Assembly: GCA_038213195.1 (NCBI GenBank)
Contig: JBBQTN010000002.1
Location: 1-64,000, forward strand
Direction of reading: 5' to 3'
Length of the DNA stretch: 64,000 nucleotides
DNA from: JAODBQ01 sp038213195
GTDB taxonomy: Bacteria; Actinomycetota; Acidimicrobiia; Acidimicrobiales; Ilumatobacteraceae
Shown: positions 35,394 to 43,681 of the stretch, piece after piece
Layout of the letters: every line of letters begins with the position of its first letter
Position numbering within the stretch: the stretch's first letter is position 1
Notes under the pieces: generated by a model
Told to the model about the DNA's origin: nothing
The model's input: only the letters and a program-made list of their open reading frames with translations
Databases searched by the model: none
Made by a program: the position numbers and the translations under genes

Positions 35394-35483
35394 GCATGCA
35401 GCCGCAGTACATCCGCCGGCGGATCGACACCGTCCGCGCGGCAGACGAGTGGCGGATCTGAGCATGGAGCCGCAGTACTTCCG
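35348..35483 (+). repeat. 68-bp tandem duplication spanning the mftE/mftF junction
   Basis: Unit 1 (35348-35415) and unit 2 (35416-35483) match at about 57 of 68 positions. Each contains the end of mftE (GACGAGTGG, then GGATCTGAGC), its TGA stop, and the mftF start (ATG, then AGCCGCAGTAC). As a result a 21-codon chimaeric reading frame (35396-35461) begins like MftF (MQPQYIR) and ends like MftE (DEWRI). The functional mftF start is the second copy at 35464. Confidence 0.85.
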
Positions 35484-36849
35484 TCTCGACGGCTCGTACC
35501 GGCGTCCGGACGACGGCGACGTGGTGATCGGCGGCTCACCGCTGCGCCTGTTCCGGCTCACCGCCGCCGGCCGGCGCGTCGCCGCGGCGATCGAACGTCA
35601 GGCTCCACTCCCTGTGGGCCACGCCACGCTCACCGACCGCTTCCTCGACGCAGGCGCGATCCATCCTGTCTGGGACGATGACGGGTTGACGACCGAGGCG
35701 GTCACGGTGGTGGTGCCGGCGCTCGATCTGCTCCCCGAGGCAAAGACGACCGGCGTCACGACGATCGTCGTCGACGATGGCAGTCGGGTCCCGCTGGTCA
35801 GCTCGGATCCGGCCACCGTTGTGATCCGGCTCGCGCGGAACAGCGGTCCGGGTGCCGCGCGCAACGCCGGCTTGGCCGAGGTGCGCACGCCACTGGTCGC
35901 GTTCGTCGACACCGACGTCGAGCTCGCCGATGGTTGGCTGCACCCGCTGCTCGCCCACTTCGCGGACCCCCGCGTCGCCCTCGTCGCGCCCCGCGTGCGC
36001 AGCGCGGCGGGTGGCTGCGCCGCGATCGACGCGTACGAGTCGTTGCGCGGATCTCTCGACCTCGGCCCGGTCGAGGCGCGCATCGCGCCGGGCAGCCGGG
36101 TCGGCTACGTGCCTGCGGCGGCGATCGTGTGCCGCGCCGATGCCGTGCGCGCCGTCGGCGGTTTCGACCCGGGGATGCGCTTCGGCGAGGACGTCGATCT
36201 CGTGTGGCGACTCCACGAGGCGGGTTGGCGCTGCCGCTACCAGCCGGCGAGCGTGGTCACGCACCGAGCCAGGGCCGGGCTGGGGCGGTGGGCGAGGCAG
36301 CGCTACGACTATGGGACGAGCGCTGCTCCGCTGGCGGCGCGACATCCCGGGGCGCTGGCGCCGTTGCGGGTCAGCGGATGGAGCGCAGCCGTGTGGGGCC
36401 TGGTTGCCATCCGCCGGCCGTTCGCCGCCGGCGTCGTTGCCGCAGGAACCATCGTCGCGCTGCAAAGCAAATTGCGCGGCGTCCCGGCCGCCGAGAGCGC
36501 CCGGCTCGCCGGTCTCGGCCACCTCCACGCCGGCGAGCAGGTGGCCTCCGCCGTGACCCGCACGTGGTGGCCCCTCGCCATCGCCGCTGGAACGATCGTT
36601 CGCCGGCTGCGGTTCCCGCTGGCAGCGGCAGCGCTGGTGCCACCGACGCTGGAGTGGTTCCGCCGATCGGTCGAGACGCACGGCCGTCGACGCGTGCAGG
36701 ATCTCGTCAACCACGTGCTGATCCGGCTGGCTGACGACGTCAGCTATGGCGCTGGCGTGTGGTCCGGGGTCCTGCGTCGACGCGACTGCACAGCCCTGCG
36801 ACCGGACCTGACCAACTGGCCGCCGCGGTTGCGCACCAGCGCCCCTTGA
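35464..36849 (+). CDS. mftF: Mycofactocin glycosyltransferase MftF
   Basis: 461 residues from the second ATG of the duplicated junction. The N-terminal part has the MftF-type GGSPLRLFRLTAAG and FLDAGAIHPV. The GT2 domain has VTVVVPALD, IVVDDGSRVPLV, RNSGPGAARNAGL and the metal-binding FVDTDVELADGW; GGFDPGMRFGEDVDLVWRLH is the acceptor loop. The C-terminal ~120 residues contain hydrophobic helices. MftF adds beta-1,4-glucose units to the mycofactocin core. It ends the mftE-mftF pair; a gene-free repeat array follows. Confidence 0.88.
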   Translation: MEPQYFRLDGSYRRPDDGDVVIGGSPLRLFRLTAAGRRVAAAIERQAPLPVGHATLTDRFLDAGAIHPVWDDDGLTTEAVTVVVPALDLLPEAKTTGVTTIVVDDGSRVPLVSSDPATVVIRLARNSGPGAARNAGLAEVRTPLVAFVDTDVELADGWLHPLLAHFADPRVALVAPRVRSAAGGCAAIDAYESLRGSLDLGPVEARIAPGSRVGYVPAAAIVCRADAVRAVGGFDPGMRFGEDVDLVWRLHEAGWRCRYQPASVVTHRARAGLGRWARQRYDYGTSAAPLAARHPGALAPLRVSGWSAAVWGLVAIRRPFAAGVVAAGTIVALQSKLRGVPAAESARLAGLGHLHAGEQVASAVTRTWWPLAIAAGTIVRRLRFPLAAAALVPPTLEWFRRSVETHGRRRVQDLVNHVLIRLADDVSYGAGVWSGVLRRRDCTALRPDLTNWPPRLRTSAP

Positions 36850-37152
36850 GGGTCGGTGCCGTCAGCGCTGAGGATCGAGCGCGATCTGTGGACGCGCACG
36901 TTCCATCAACGCCGTGGCCGATCGTTGCGCTGTTCGCAACGGCGTCGAGGAACCACCTCGCTCGATCCAAGCCGACGGACTGAGCCGAGCCAGACCACGA
37001 CCCATCGGCAGCGCGACTGATCCGACCACGTCGGGGTCGGCCCGCCGACACGGTGATCTTCGACGATCTCCTCCACGAGACGCTCGGGCCGGTCTCGGGT
37101 CGGATCGGTGGGCGCCTCGTCGACCAGGCCGGTCAGTCGCTTCGCGTTCGCT
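36850..37152. other. Gene-free stretch before the repeat array
   Basis: No convincing coding sequence. Reading frames here lack family motifs. Partial look-alikes of the downstream 18-bp core (for example TTCGACGATC near 37055) may be eroded repeat copies, but this is weak. Confidence 0.4.
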
Positions 37153-37841
37153 CGTGGATCGTCAGTGACGCAACGGAGGCCGCGACGTCGCCGCCCCGGC
37201 GGTTCGCCGGTGCCCCGCCTGCGGTGGCCGCCGCCCGGCGGCCGTGGATGTCGGCACCGAACTCCGCCCGAGCGAGATGGCCGGATTCGCTCGTGAATCG
37301 TCCGTGACGCAATCTCGCCTGCGCCTGGTTCGGTTCGGCCTCGTGAATCGTCGGTGACGTATTCGCGCTCGGTTCGGGTGGTCTCGGTGGCACGTGAATC
37401 GTCAGTGACGGAATGCTGCGTCCGCGACCAAGCGGACCATGGCGGCGCGTCCTCCGGCACGCTCGATGGAGACGCCACCGCAGCAGATCCGACGCTGGAC
37501 CCCGGGCCGGGTTTCGTCACGGACGATCCACGAGGGGCGCCGAGCCGAGCGCTGCGCACAACGTTTCGTCACAGACGATTCACGAGAGGCCCGACCGAGC
37601 GCACGCACTGCGCACCGCGTTTCGTCACAGACGATTCACGATGGCACCGAGCCGGGCACTGCTCGTGCTTCGTCACAGACGATTCACGATGGCACCGAGC
37701 CGGGCACTGCTCGTGCTTCGTCACAGACGATTGACGAGGGGCGCCGACCCGAGATTTGCGCACCGCGTTTCGTCACGGACGATTCACGAGGAGCAGCGAG
37801 CCGGGTGCACTGCGTCCGGTGTTCCTCCCCGACGATGCACC
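37153..37841. repeat. Inverted array of an 18-bp core repeat at ~50-bp spacing
   Basis: Left half, forward core CGTGAATCGTCNGTGACG: starts at 37153, 37292, 37342 and 37393, with degenerate copies at about 37198 and 37243. Right half, reverse complement CGTCACRGACGATTCACG: starts at 37515, 37567, 37623, 37671, 37719 and 37771, with a degenerate copy at 37824. Spacings are 45-51 bp on the left (counting degenerate copies) and 48-56 bp on the right, roughly mirrored about 37462. Units 37623-37670 and 37671-37718 are identical over 48 bp. Each core contains the dyad TCGTC-N3-GACGA. Spacers are related to one another and partly mirrored (GGCACCGAGCC, GGCGCCGAGCCGAGCG). Unit lengths of 52, 53 and 56 break any reading frame, so the array is non-coding. 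Confidence 0.9.
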
Positions 37842-37923
37842 TGGGGCCGCGCCGGCGGCTGGCGTTCGCGCGCGGCGCACAGCGTCAACGCAGGGTGGCG
37901 AGCGGTGTCTGAGTCACGGCGGC

Positions 37924-37929
37924 TACCGT
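37924..37929 (+). promoter_or_regulatory. Candidate leaderless -10 element
   Basis: TACCGT, 8 nt before the ATG at 37938 of the alanine-racemase-like gene. It lies about 80 bp downstream of the last repeat of the array, so array-bound protein could influence this promoter. Confidence 0.4.
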
Positions 37930-37937
37930 CGCAGCGG

Positions 37938-38915
37938 ATGACCGTGCGGCTGACGATCCGACGCCACGCGTGGGAGGCCCACGTGCGGTCCTTCGCCGCG
38001 TCGGTCGCGGGTCTCGTGCCCGTGGTGAAGGGCAACGGCTACGGCTTCGGGCGGCCCGTCCTGCACCAGGTCGCGGCGACACTCGCCCCGCGGGTGTGCG
38101 TCGGATCGGTACATGAGCTCGACGGCATCGCGCCCGGCGTCACGCCGATCGTGCTCACCCCGACGCTGTCGATCCCACGCTGCCCCGAGCGCGGCAGCGA
38201 CACCGGCGAGGGCGGACCCAACCCGCCCGTTCTCACCGTCGGATCTCGTGAGCAGCTCGCCGCCCTCGCCGGCTGGAGTGGGAGCGTCGTCGTCAAGCTG
38301 CGCTCGTCGATGCAGCGTCACGGCATCGCCCCGGACGAGCTGGCCGCACTGGCTGACGCGATCCAGACGGCGGGTCTGCGGCTCGACAGCGCCGCGATCC
38401 ACCTCCCGCTGACCGGTGACGACACTGCTCGCCGCAGCGAGATCGAACGATGGGCGACGATCATCCCGCCGTCGTGGACCGTCTCCGTGAGCCATCTCAC
38501 GCCAGAGTCGTTCGCCGCGCTGTGCTCCGCTCATCCGAACCGGCGCTTCGAGTTGCGCGCCGGGACAGCGCTGTGGCACGGCGACAAGTCGTTCCTGCAC
38601 CTCGACGCCGACGTCCTCGACGTGCGCGAGGTCGACAACACGATGACCGCCGGCTACCACGCCACACCCGTGCCGTTCGACGGTTCGCTGGTGATGATCG
38701 CTGCGGGCAGCGCGAACGGGATCGCCCCGCTCGCCGACGGGCGCAGCCCGTTCCACTTCGCCCGGCAGCGGATCACCCTGCTCGAGCCGCCGCACATGCA
38801 CACCTCGATCGGGATCGTTCCGGCGGCGCAACGCTGTCCCGTCCCGGGCGACCGGGTCGACGTCCAGCGGCCGCTGATCACCACCACCCCCGACGAGCTG
38901 GAGTGGCTGCCGTGA
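37938..38915 (+). CDS. Alanine-racemase-like PLP protein with altered active site
   Basis: 325 residues from the ATG at 37938. The N-terminal half resembles the PLP barrel of alanine racemase: LVPVVKGNGYGFG supplies the Schiff-base lysine (usually VKADAYGHG), RAGTALWHG corresponds to the R-x-G-x-x-LYG segment, and the C-terminal domain is short. The site normally holding the second catalytic base, G-Y-A-D-G, reads GSANG here, so the tyrosine is Ser. Ordinary racemase activity is therefore doubtful. It overlaps the next gene by 4 bp (GTGA), pointing to a joint role with the membrane protein, perhaps in envelope chemistry. Confidence 0.75.
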   Translation: MTVRLTIRRHAWEAHVRSFAASVAGLVPVVKGNGYGFGRPVLHQVAATLAPRVCVGSVHELDGIAPGVTPIVLTPTLSIPRCPERGSDTGEGGPNPPVLTVGSREQLAALAGWSGSVVVKLRSSMQRHGIAPDELAALADAIQTAGLRLDSAAIHLPLTGDDTARRSEIERWATIIPPSWTVSVSHLTPESFAALCSAHPNRRFELRAGTALWHGDKSFLHLDADVLDVREVDNTMTAGYHATPVPFDGSLVMIAAGSANGIAPLADGRSPFHFARQRITLLEPPHMHTSIGIVPAAQRCPVPGDRVDVQRPLITTTPDELEWLP

Positions 38916-40099
38916 GCACGCCCACCCGCGCCCGGATCATCGACCTCGACGTCGCCCGTGCGGTCGCCCTGATCGGCGTCGTGGTGATGAACTACTGGGG
39001 CTACCTGATCCTCGAAGGCAGCAACGAGGGCACGTCGTTCACCCACAGGGTGTTCGACCCGTGGAACGGCCCGCTGGCCACCCGCTTCGCCGCCGTTTTC
39101 GTGATGGTCGCCGGCATGGGGATCACGCTGATGACCGACCGCAGCCGGCGCACCGGTGATCGCGTGGCACGCAGCAACGACAGATGGACGTTGATCCGCC
39201 GCGGGATCCTGCTGTACGCGTTCGGGTACGCGTTCAACTGGATCTGGGACGGGACGATCCTGTTCTTCTACGGCGCGTTCTTCCTCGTCGGAGCGTTGCT
39301 GTTCACCCTGCGCGGGCGGTGGCTGGCACTCGTCGGTGCAGGGTCCGCCGTCGCGGCGGCCCTGCTGCAGTGGTGGAAGTTCGAACGCGAGGCACACGGC
39401 CACTCCACGGCATGGCTGTTCGATCCGAGGGGGCACTCACCGCGCGGCCTGATCTTCGACACGTTCGTCAACGGCACCCACCCGCTGCTGCCCTGGCTGG
39501 CGTTCCTGTGCGTCGGGATCATCCTCGGGCGGATGCTGCCGCTGGGCCGCGAGATCCGCATGATCCTCGCCCTGTCCGGGCTGATGCTCGCCGTCTTCAC
39601 CCACGTCGTCCACGGCGCGATCGCCACCACGCCGCTGCTCGTGATCGAGCTCGGCGACGGCCCGTACACCCGCAGCCTCGATTACACGATCGGGACGATC
39701 GGCTCGTCGGTGGCTGCGTTCTGCATCATCGGTTCGATCGCCGGGGCGACGCGACACAGCCGGATCACCAAAGGCCTTGCTGCCGCAGGTCGCACCACGC
39801 TGACGATCTACGTGCTCCACGCGCTCGTCTTCAACCTGCTCGTGCACGACTTCGGATGGGTTCGTCCGACAGGGCTGGACACGGCCTGGCTGCTGGCCGG
39901 CGGCTTCTGGGTGGCGGCGATCATCACCGCCGCGGCGTGGCAGCAGCGCTTCGGGATGGGCCCGCTGGAACGGCTCTACCGCCGCTTCGGCGGCGACCCG
40001 CATCCGGGCGCCGGCTCGCGGCCGGACGAAGGCAACGACCCGCCGCCGCGTGCCGTTCACACCGAGACGCCCACCGCCGCGAAGGTCCCTGCGCACTGA
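38912..40099 (+). CDS. DUF418/acyltransferase-like integral membrane protein
   Basis: 395 residues from a GTG. RARIIDLDVARAVALIGVVV, then MNYWG, is the N-terminal motif shared by DUF418 and heparan-alpha-glucosaminide N-acetyltransferase-like proteins. About ten membrane segments follow. GMGPLERLYRRFGGDP near the C-terminus is the DUF418 signature. The tail is Pro/Ala-rich and cytosolic. It may transfer an acyl group to an envelope component. Its last 43 bp overlap the convergent metallopeptidase gene. Confidence 0.8.
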   Translation: MSTPTRARIIDLDVARAVALIGVVVMNYWGYLILEGSNEGTSFTHRVFDPWNGPLATRFAAVFVMVAGMGITLMTDRSRRTGDRVARSNDRWTLIRRGILLYAFGYAFNWIWDGTILFFYGAFFLVGALLFTLRGRWLALVGAGSAVAAALLQWWKFEREAHGHSTAWLFDPRGHSPRGLIFDTFVNGTHPLLPWLAFLCVGIILGRMLPLGREIRMILALSGLMLAVFTHVVHGAIATTPLLVIELGDGPYTRSLDYTIGTIGSSVAAFCIIGSIAGATRHSRITKGLAAAGRTTLTIYVLHALVFNLLVHDFGWVRPTGLDTAWLLAGGFWVAAIITAAAWQQRFGMGPLERLYRRFGGDPHPGAGSRPDEGNDPPPRAVHTETPTAAKVPAH

Positions 40100-40977
40100 C
40101 GCGGATCGCCGGTCGTGAACCCGGTGTTCAGCCACTGCTTGCGTTGGGCGGACGTGCCGTGGGTGAACGTGTCCGGGTTGACCTGGCCGCCGCCCTGGCT
40201 CTCGATGTAGTCGTCGCCGACACCGTTCGCGGCGTCGAACGCCTCGTTGATCTCCTGGTCGGAGTCGAGCAGCCCGCGCGCCTTGACGCTGTTGATCCAC
40301 ACCCCGGCGTAGCAGTCTGCCTGCAGCTCGAGGCCCTCGGAGTAGAGGTGGGCGTTGGTTCGGTCGCTCTGCTCGTGCTGATCGACCTTGTCGCTCGTGC
40401 CGAGCAGGTTCTGCACGTGATGCCCGTACTCGTGGGCGACGATGTACTGCTCGGCGAGATCGCTGGTCGTGCCGATCAGCTGGTTCTCCAGCTGCTGCAT
40501 GAAGTTCAGGTCGATGTACACGTGCCGGTCGACCGGGCAGTAGAACGGCCCGGTCTGCGCGCTGGCAGACCCGCACCCGGTGTTGGTGGCGCCGCCGAAG
40601 AACGTCGTCGTGGCCTGCTGGTAGGGCGTGTTGAACGCCTGTGGCAGCTCGGTCGTCCAGAACGCCTGGACGTCGTTGGTGCCGCCGCAGACGATCTGCT
40701 CGAGCTCGCTGCTGCACGTGCCGTTGGTCGCGTCCGCGCTCTGCGCGCTGTTGCCGCCGACGGCGCTCTGCGTCGAGTTGCCGCCGAGCACCTTCGGCAA
40801 GACGAGCGCGGCGAGCAGCACGAGCACCCCGACGATCCCGCCGCCGGCGCGCAGGCCACCCCCGCCGAGCATCCCGCCGAGGCCACCGAGCCCACCGAGC
40901 CCGCTCCCCCCGCCGCCGCCACCGCCGCCGCGGCGGTCGTCGATCTCGGATGCGTCGGTGCTGCGGATCCTCGTCAT
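40057..40977 (-). CDS. Neutral zinc metallopeptidase (YpfJ-like)
   Basis: 306 residues from the ATG at 40977 (MTRIRSTDASEIDDRRGG). A Gly-rich N-terminus with repeated GLGG units precedes a membrane anchor (GGIVGVLVLLAALVLPKVLGG). The outer domain has YCPVDRHVYIDLNFMQQL, the zinc-site VAHEYGHHVQNLLG, and ELQADCYAGVW, which supplies the further ligand. TFTHGTSAQRKQWLNTGF is the conserved C-terminal part. Family members are putative membrane-bound proteases of unknown substrate. Confidence 0.92.
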   Translation of the reverse strand: MTRIRSTDASEIDDRRGGGGGGGGSGLGGLGGLGGMLGGGGLRAGGGIVGVLVLLAALVLPKVLGGNSTQSAVGGNSAQSADATNGTCSSELEQIVCGGTNDVQAFWTTELPQAFNTPYQQATTTFFGGATNTGCGSASAQTGPFYCPVDRHVYIDLNFMQQLENQLIGTTSDLAEQYIVAHEYGHHVQNLLGTSDKVDQHEQSDRTNAHLYSEGLELQADCYAGVWINSVKARGLLDSDQEINEAFDAANGVGDDYIESQGGGQVNPDTFTHGTSAQRKQWLNTGFTTGDPRQCAGTFAAVGVSV

Positions 40978-41020
40978 CGAGCGTCTCCCGGTTCTGCCGC
41001 GACCAGTGACGCGGTGCGTC

Positions 41021-41926
41021 TCACGATGCCCGGCGATGGGCCCGGTGAATCCCCCGGATTGCGACCGCACCCGCGCCGATCAGCGGGCCACGATCACCGA
41101 GACGGGCCGGGGTGATGCGCGCCCCCTTGCTGAACGACAGCGCCGAGTGCTCGGCGAGGGCCTCCTGCGCCGAGTTGAAGAACGTCGCCCCGAACCCCAG
41201 CGCAACGGACCCGCCGATCACGACGAGGTCGAGGTCGAGCAGGTTGCAGACCGAGGCGACGGCGGTGCCGACGAGCCGCCCGGTGCGCTGCATGATCTCG
41301 TAGGTCGGCTCCGTCGCAGGCCGCCCCGTGATCGCGAGGATCGACGTCCCCGACGCCTCGGCCTCGAGGCAGCCGCGCGAGCCGCAGGGGCAGCGCCGGC
41401 CGTTCGGCTCGACGACGATGTGACCGACGTGCCCCGCGTTGCCCGTCGCCCCGTCGAGCAGCTGGCCGTTGAGCACGATCCCGCCGCCGACGCCGGTGGA
41501 GACCACCATCGCCAGGAAGTTGTCCTTGCCGATCGCCGCCCCGAGCCAGCCCTCGGCGAGCGCGAGGGCCTTCGCGTCGAGGTCGACGTACACGGGCAGG
41601 CCGGTCGACTCGGCGATCCGCCGGCGCAGCGGGAACGTGCGCCACGCAGCGATGTTCAGGGGCGAGACCTCCTCACCGTTGGTCGTCAGCGGCCCAGCCG
41701 AGCCGATGCCGACCGCCGCCACCCGACGCTCGTGGTGGCCCCGCGCCCGTTCGAGCTGCGCCTGGACCATCACGTCCAGCGACTCGTACAGCGCGTTGGC
41801 GTTGAGGTCGTGGTCGACGAGGTTCTGCTCGCGGTCGATCAGCTCGCCCTGCATGGTCATCAACCCGACCGCCATCTTCGTGCCGCCGATGTCGACCACG
41901 ACTGCCACATCCCCCGTACCAGCCAT
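41021..41926 (-). CDS. ROK-family sugar kinase (glucokinase-like)
   Basis: 301 residues. VAVVVDIGGTKMAVGLM is the ATP-binding N-terminus. VDLDAKALALAEGWLGAA has the usual catalytic N-D-A region written V-D-L-D-A, and VVSTGVGGGIVLNGQLLDG follows. The zinc cluster of ROK proteins is intact: GHIVVEPNGRRCPCGSRGCL. VVIGGSVALG is the C-terminal nucleotide loop. It likely phosphorylates glucose or an N-acetylated hexosamine with ATP. It complements the polyphosphate-dependent enzyme at 13.9 kb. TAACCT precedes the start by 9 nt. Confidence 0.9.
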   Translation of the reverse strand: MAGTGDVAVVVDIGGTKMAVGLMTMQGELIDREQNLVDHDLNANALYESLDVMVQAQLERARGHHERRVAAVGIGSAGPLTTNGEEVSPLNIAAWRTFPLRRRIAESTGLPVYVDLDAKALALAEGWLGAAIGKDNFLAMVVSTGVGGGIVLNGQLLDGATGNAGHVGHIVVEPNGRRCPCGSRGCLEAEASGTSILAITGRPATEPTYEIMQRTGRLVGTAVASVCNLLDLDLVVIGGSVALGFGATFFNSAQEALAEHSALSFSKGARITPARLGDRGPLIGAGAVAIRGIHRAHRRAS

Positions 41927-41959
41927 GACCCGCGGAGGTTAGTGCCCGTGCCGGTGCGT

Positions 41960-42928
41960 TCACCCCACGCGACGGGCGCTCTCGACGAGGTTGATCTCGT
42001 AGAGGACGAGGTCCAGCGCGTCGGCGGAGACCATCCCCGAGAAGCGCTGCGGGTGGTCGGCGTCGATGCAGCTCGACAACGGGTTGAGCAGCGTCCACGG
42101 CGTCGGATGGCAGAACTGCACGACGCTGTAGCGCTCCCCCGAGAAGCCGGGGGCCGCGACGACCCGGTGCACGCCGGTGGGGATGATCCCGTTCGTCAGC
42201 CGCTCGAGCATCATCCCGGTGTTGATGATCACACCGCCCGCGGGCGCGACGGCATCGACCCAGTGGTCGCCGACCTTGACCTGCAGGCCGGGCGCAGTGG
42301 CCCTCGGCAGCGCGGTGATCAGGTTGATGTCGCCGTGCGCGCCGGCCCACACGTGGGTGCCGCCGGGCGACTCGATCATCGGTGGGTAGCGGATCGCCCT
42401 GGTCAGGGTGGCGCCGTTGGTGGTCATCTCGTCGAAGTACGACTCGTGGCAACCGATCGACTCGGCGATCACCCGCAGGAACCGGCGCTGGAGGTCCTCG
42501 ATCGAGCTGTGGAAGGTGGTCAACACGCGCTCGATGCCCGGCACGGCCTCCTCCGGCAGCACCTGCGGCCCGTAGCGATGCGGGTAGCGGTCGCGCAGCG
42601 GGTGGCCGACGGGCAGGGTCCTGCCCCAGTTGAGCATCTCCTTCCAGTCGGGGACGTCGCTCGACGCCGCCGTCTCCACCAAGAGCCCTGTGTAGCCGGT
42701 CTGGCCGTGGCTGTCGGGGGCGCAGAACTTCTGCTTGACGTCCTGGTCGAGGTTGAAGAACTCCTGCAACATCCCGTAGGCGCTGTCGAGCAGGTCCTCG
42801 GAGAGGTCGTGGCTGGTGTAGACGAAACCGGTCGCCAGGCTGTGGCGCACCCCTTCCACCACGGCTCGCCGCCGTTCGCCGGTGTGCTGCTCGAAGGCGA
42901 GGAGGTCAACGTCGACGATGTCGTCCAT
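41960..42928 (-). CDS. 2-oxoglutarate/Fe(II) dioxygenase, isopenicillin-N-synthase-like
   Basis: 322 residues from the ATG at 42928. The DIOX_N-like part contains TGFVYTSHDLSEDLLDSAY. The double-stranded beta-helix has the HxD of the iron site in WAGAHGDINLITALP, the distal His in GVHRVVAAP and the co-substrate Arg-x-Ser in GERYSVVQFCHPTP. Such enzymes hydroxylate or oxidatively cyclise small molecules. The substrate is unknown; no biosynthetic cluster surrounds it. It is divergent from ung. Confidence 0.9.
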   Translation of the reverse strand: MDDIVDVDLLAFEQHTGERRRAVVEGVRHSLATGFVYTSHDLSEDLLDSAYGMLQEFFNLDQDVKQKFCAPDSHGQTGYTGLLVETAASSDVPDWKEMLNWGRTLPVGHPLRDRYPHRYGPQVLPEEAVPGIERVLTTFHSSIEDLQRRFLRVIAESIGCHESYFDEMTTNGATLTRAIRYPPMIESPGGTHVWAGAHGDINLITALPRATAPGLQVKVGDHWVDAVAPAGGVIINTGMMLERLTNGIIPTGVHRVVAAPGFSGERYSVVQFCHPTPWTLLNPLSSCIDADHPQRFSGMVSADALDLVLYEINLVESARRVG

Positions 42929-42934
42929 GCGGCA

Positions 42935-42994
42935 ACGGTATCGCTCGCTCGGGGCACGGTCGGCGGGGAGGCCGGCGCGCCGATCGTCGATACT
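42935..42994. promoter_or_regulatory. Divergent leaderless -10 elements, 2OG oxygenase and ung
   Basis: TACCGT on the minus strand (42935-42940) is 6 nt from the oxygenase ATG. GATACT on the plus strand (42989-42994) is 6 nt from the ung GTG at 43001. The gap is 72 bp. Confidence 0.5.
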
Positions 42995-43000
42995 TGCACC

Positions 43001-43681
43001 GTGGCGACGACGACCGACTGGAACCCCGTGCTGCGCGGTGAGTTCTCCAAGCCGTACTGGTACGAGCTGCAGCGATTCGTGGAGGGCGAGCGCCTCCAGC
43101 ACACCGTCTACCCGCCGCGCGAGGAGGTGTTCGCCGCCTTGCACCTGACCCCGCTGGCCTCGACCCGGGTCGTGATCCTCGGCCAGGACCCGTACCACGG
43201 GCCACGCCAGGCCCACGGCCTGTGCTTCTCGGTGCGTCGCGAGGTGGCGATCCCGCCGTCGCTGGTGAACATCCACACCGAGCTGCGCAACGACCTCGGC
43301 ATCGCCACCCCGCACCACGGCAACCTCGAGGCGTGGGCCCGCCAGGGGGTGCTGCTGCTGAACACCTCGCTGACGGTGCGCGCCGGTCAGGCCGCGTCGC
43401 ACCAGGGCAAGGGATCGGAGACGTTCACCGACGAGGTGCTGCGCGTCGTCATCGGGCGCGACCACCCCGTCGTGTTCATCCTGTGGGGGGCGGCGGCGCG
43501 CCGCAAGAAGGCGCTCGTCGACACGTCGCCGGCAGGACCGGGTCACGTGATCATCGAGTCGGCCCATCCCTCACCGCTCAGCGCGCGCAACGGCTTCTTC
43601 GGCAGCAAGCCGTTCAGCCGCACCAACGACGCCCTGCGCACCGCCGGGCTCCCCGAGATCGACTGGCGCCTCCCCGAGTAG
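43001..43681 (+). CDS. ung: Uracil-DNA glycosylase, family 1
   Basis: 226 residues from the GTG at 43001. Removes uracil from DNA to start base-excision repair. VVILGQDPYHGPRQAHGLCF carries the catalytic Asp and water-activating motif. VLLLNTSLTVRAGQAASH and the intercalation loop HPSPLSARNGFFGSKPFS follow. The length matches the family (about 225). Confidence 0.97.
   Translation: MATTTDWNPVLRGEFSKPYWYELQRFVEGERLQHTVYPPREEVFAALHLTPLASTRVVILGQDPYHGPRQAHGLCFSVRREVAIPPSLVNIHTELRNDLGIATPHHGNLEAWARQGVLLLNTSLTVRAGQAASHQGKGSETFTDEVLRVVIGRDHPVVFILWGAAARRKKALVDTSPAGPGHVIIESAHPSPLSARNGFFGSKPFSRTNDALRTAGLPEIDWRLPE

Noticed and set aside
35396..35461. 21-codon frame as a mycofactocin precursor (mftA) or other peptide gene
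   Set aside because: It is fully explained as a chimaera of duplicated mftF start and mftE end, and lacks a C-terminal Val-Tyr.
37354..37734. Reading frames over the array with repeated peptides (FVTDDSR, RESSVT)
   Set aside because: Repeat unit lengths of 52, 53 and 56 are not multiples of three, so no frame carries the peptide throughout; both strands show similar false peptides.
37153..37841. CRISPR array
   Set aside because: Core is 18 bp, occurs in both orientations, spacers are related or identical rather than unique, and no cas genes are present.
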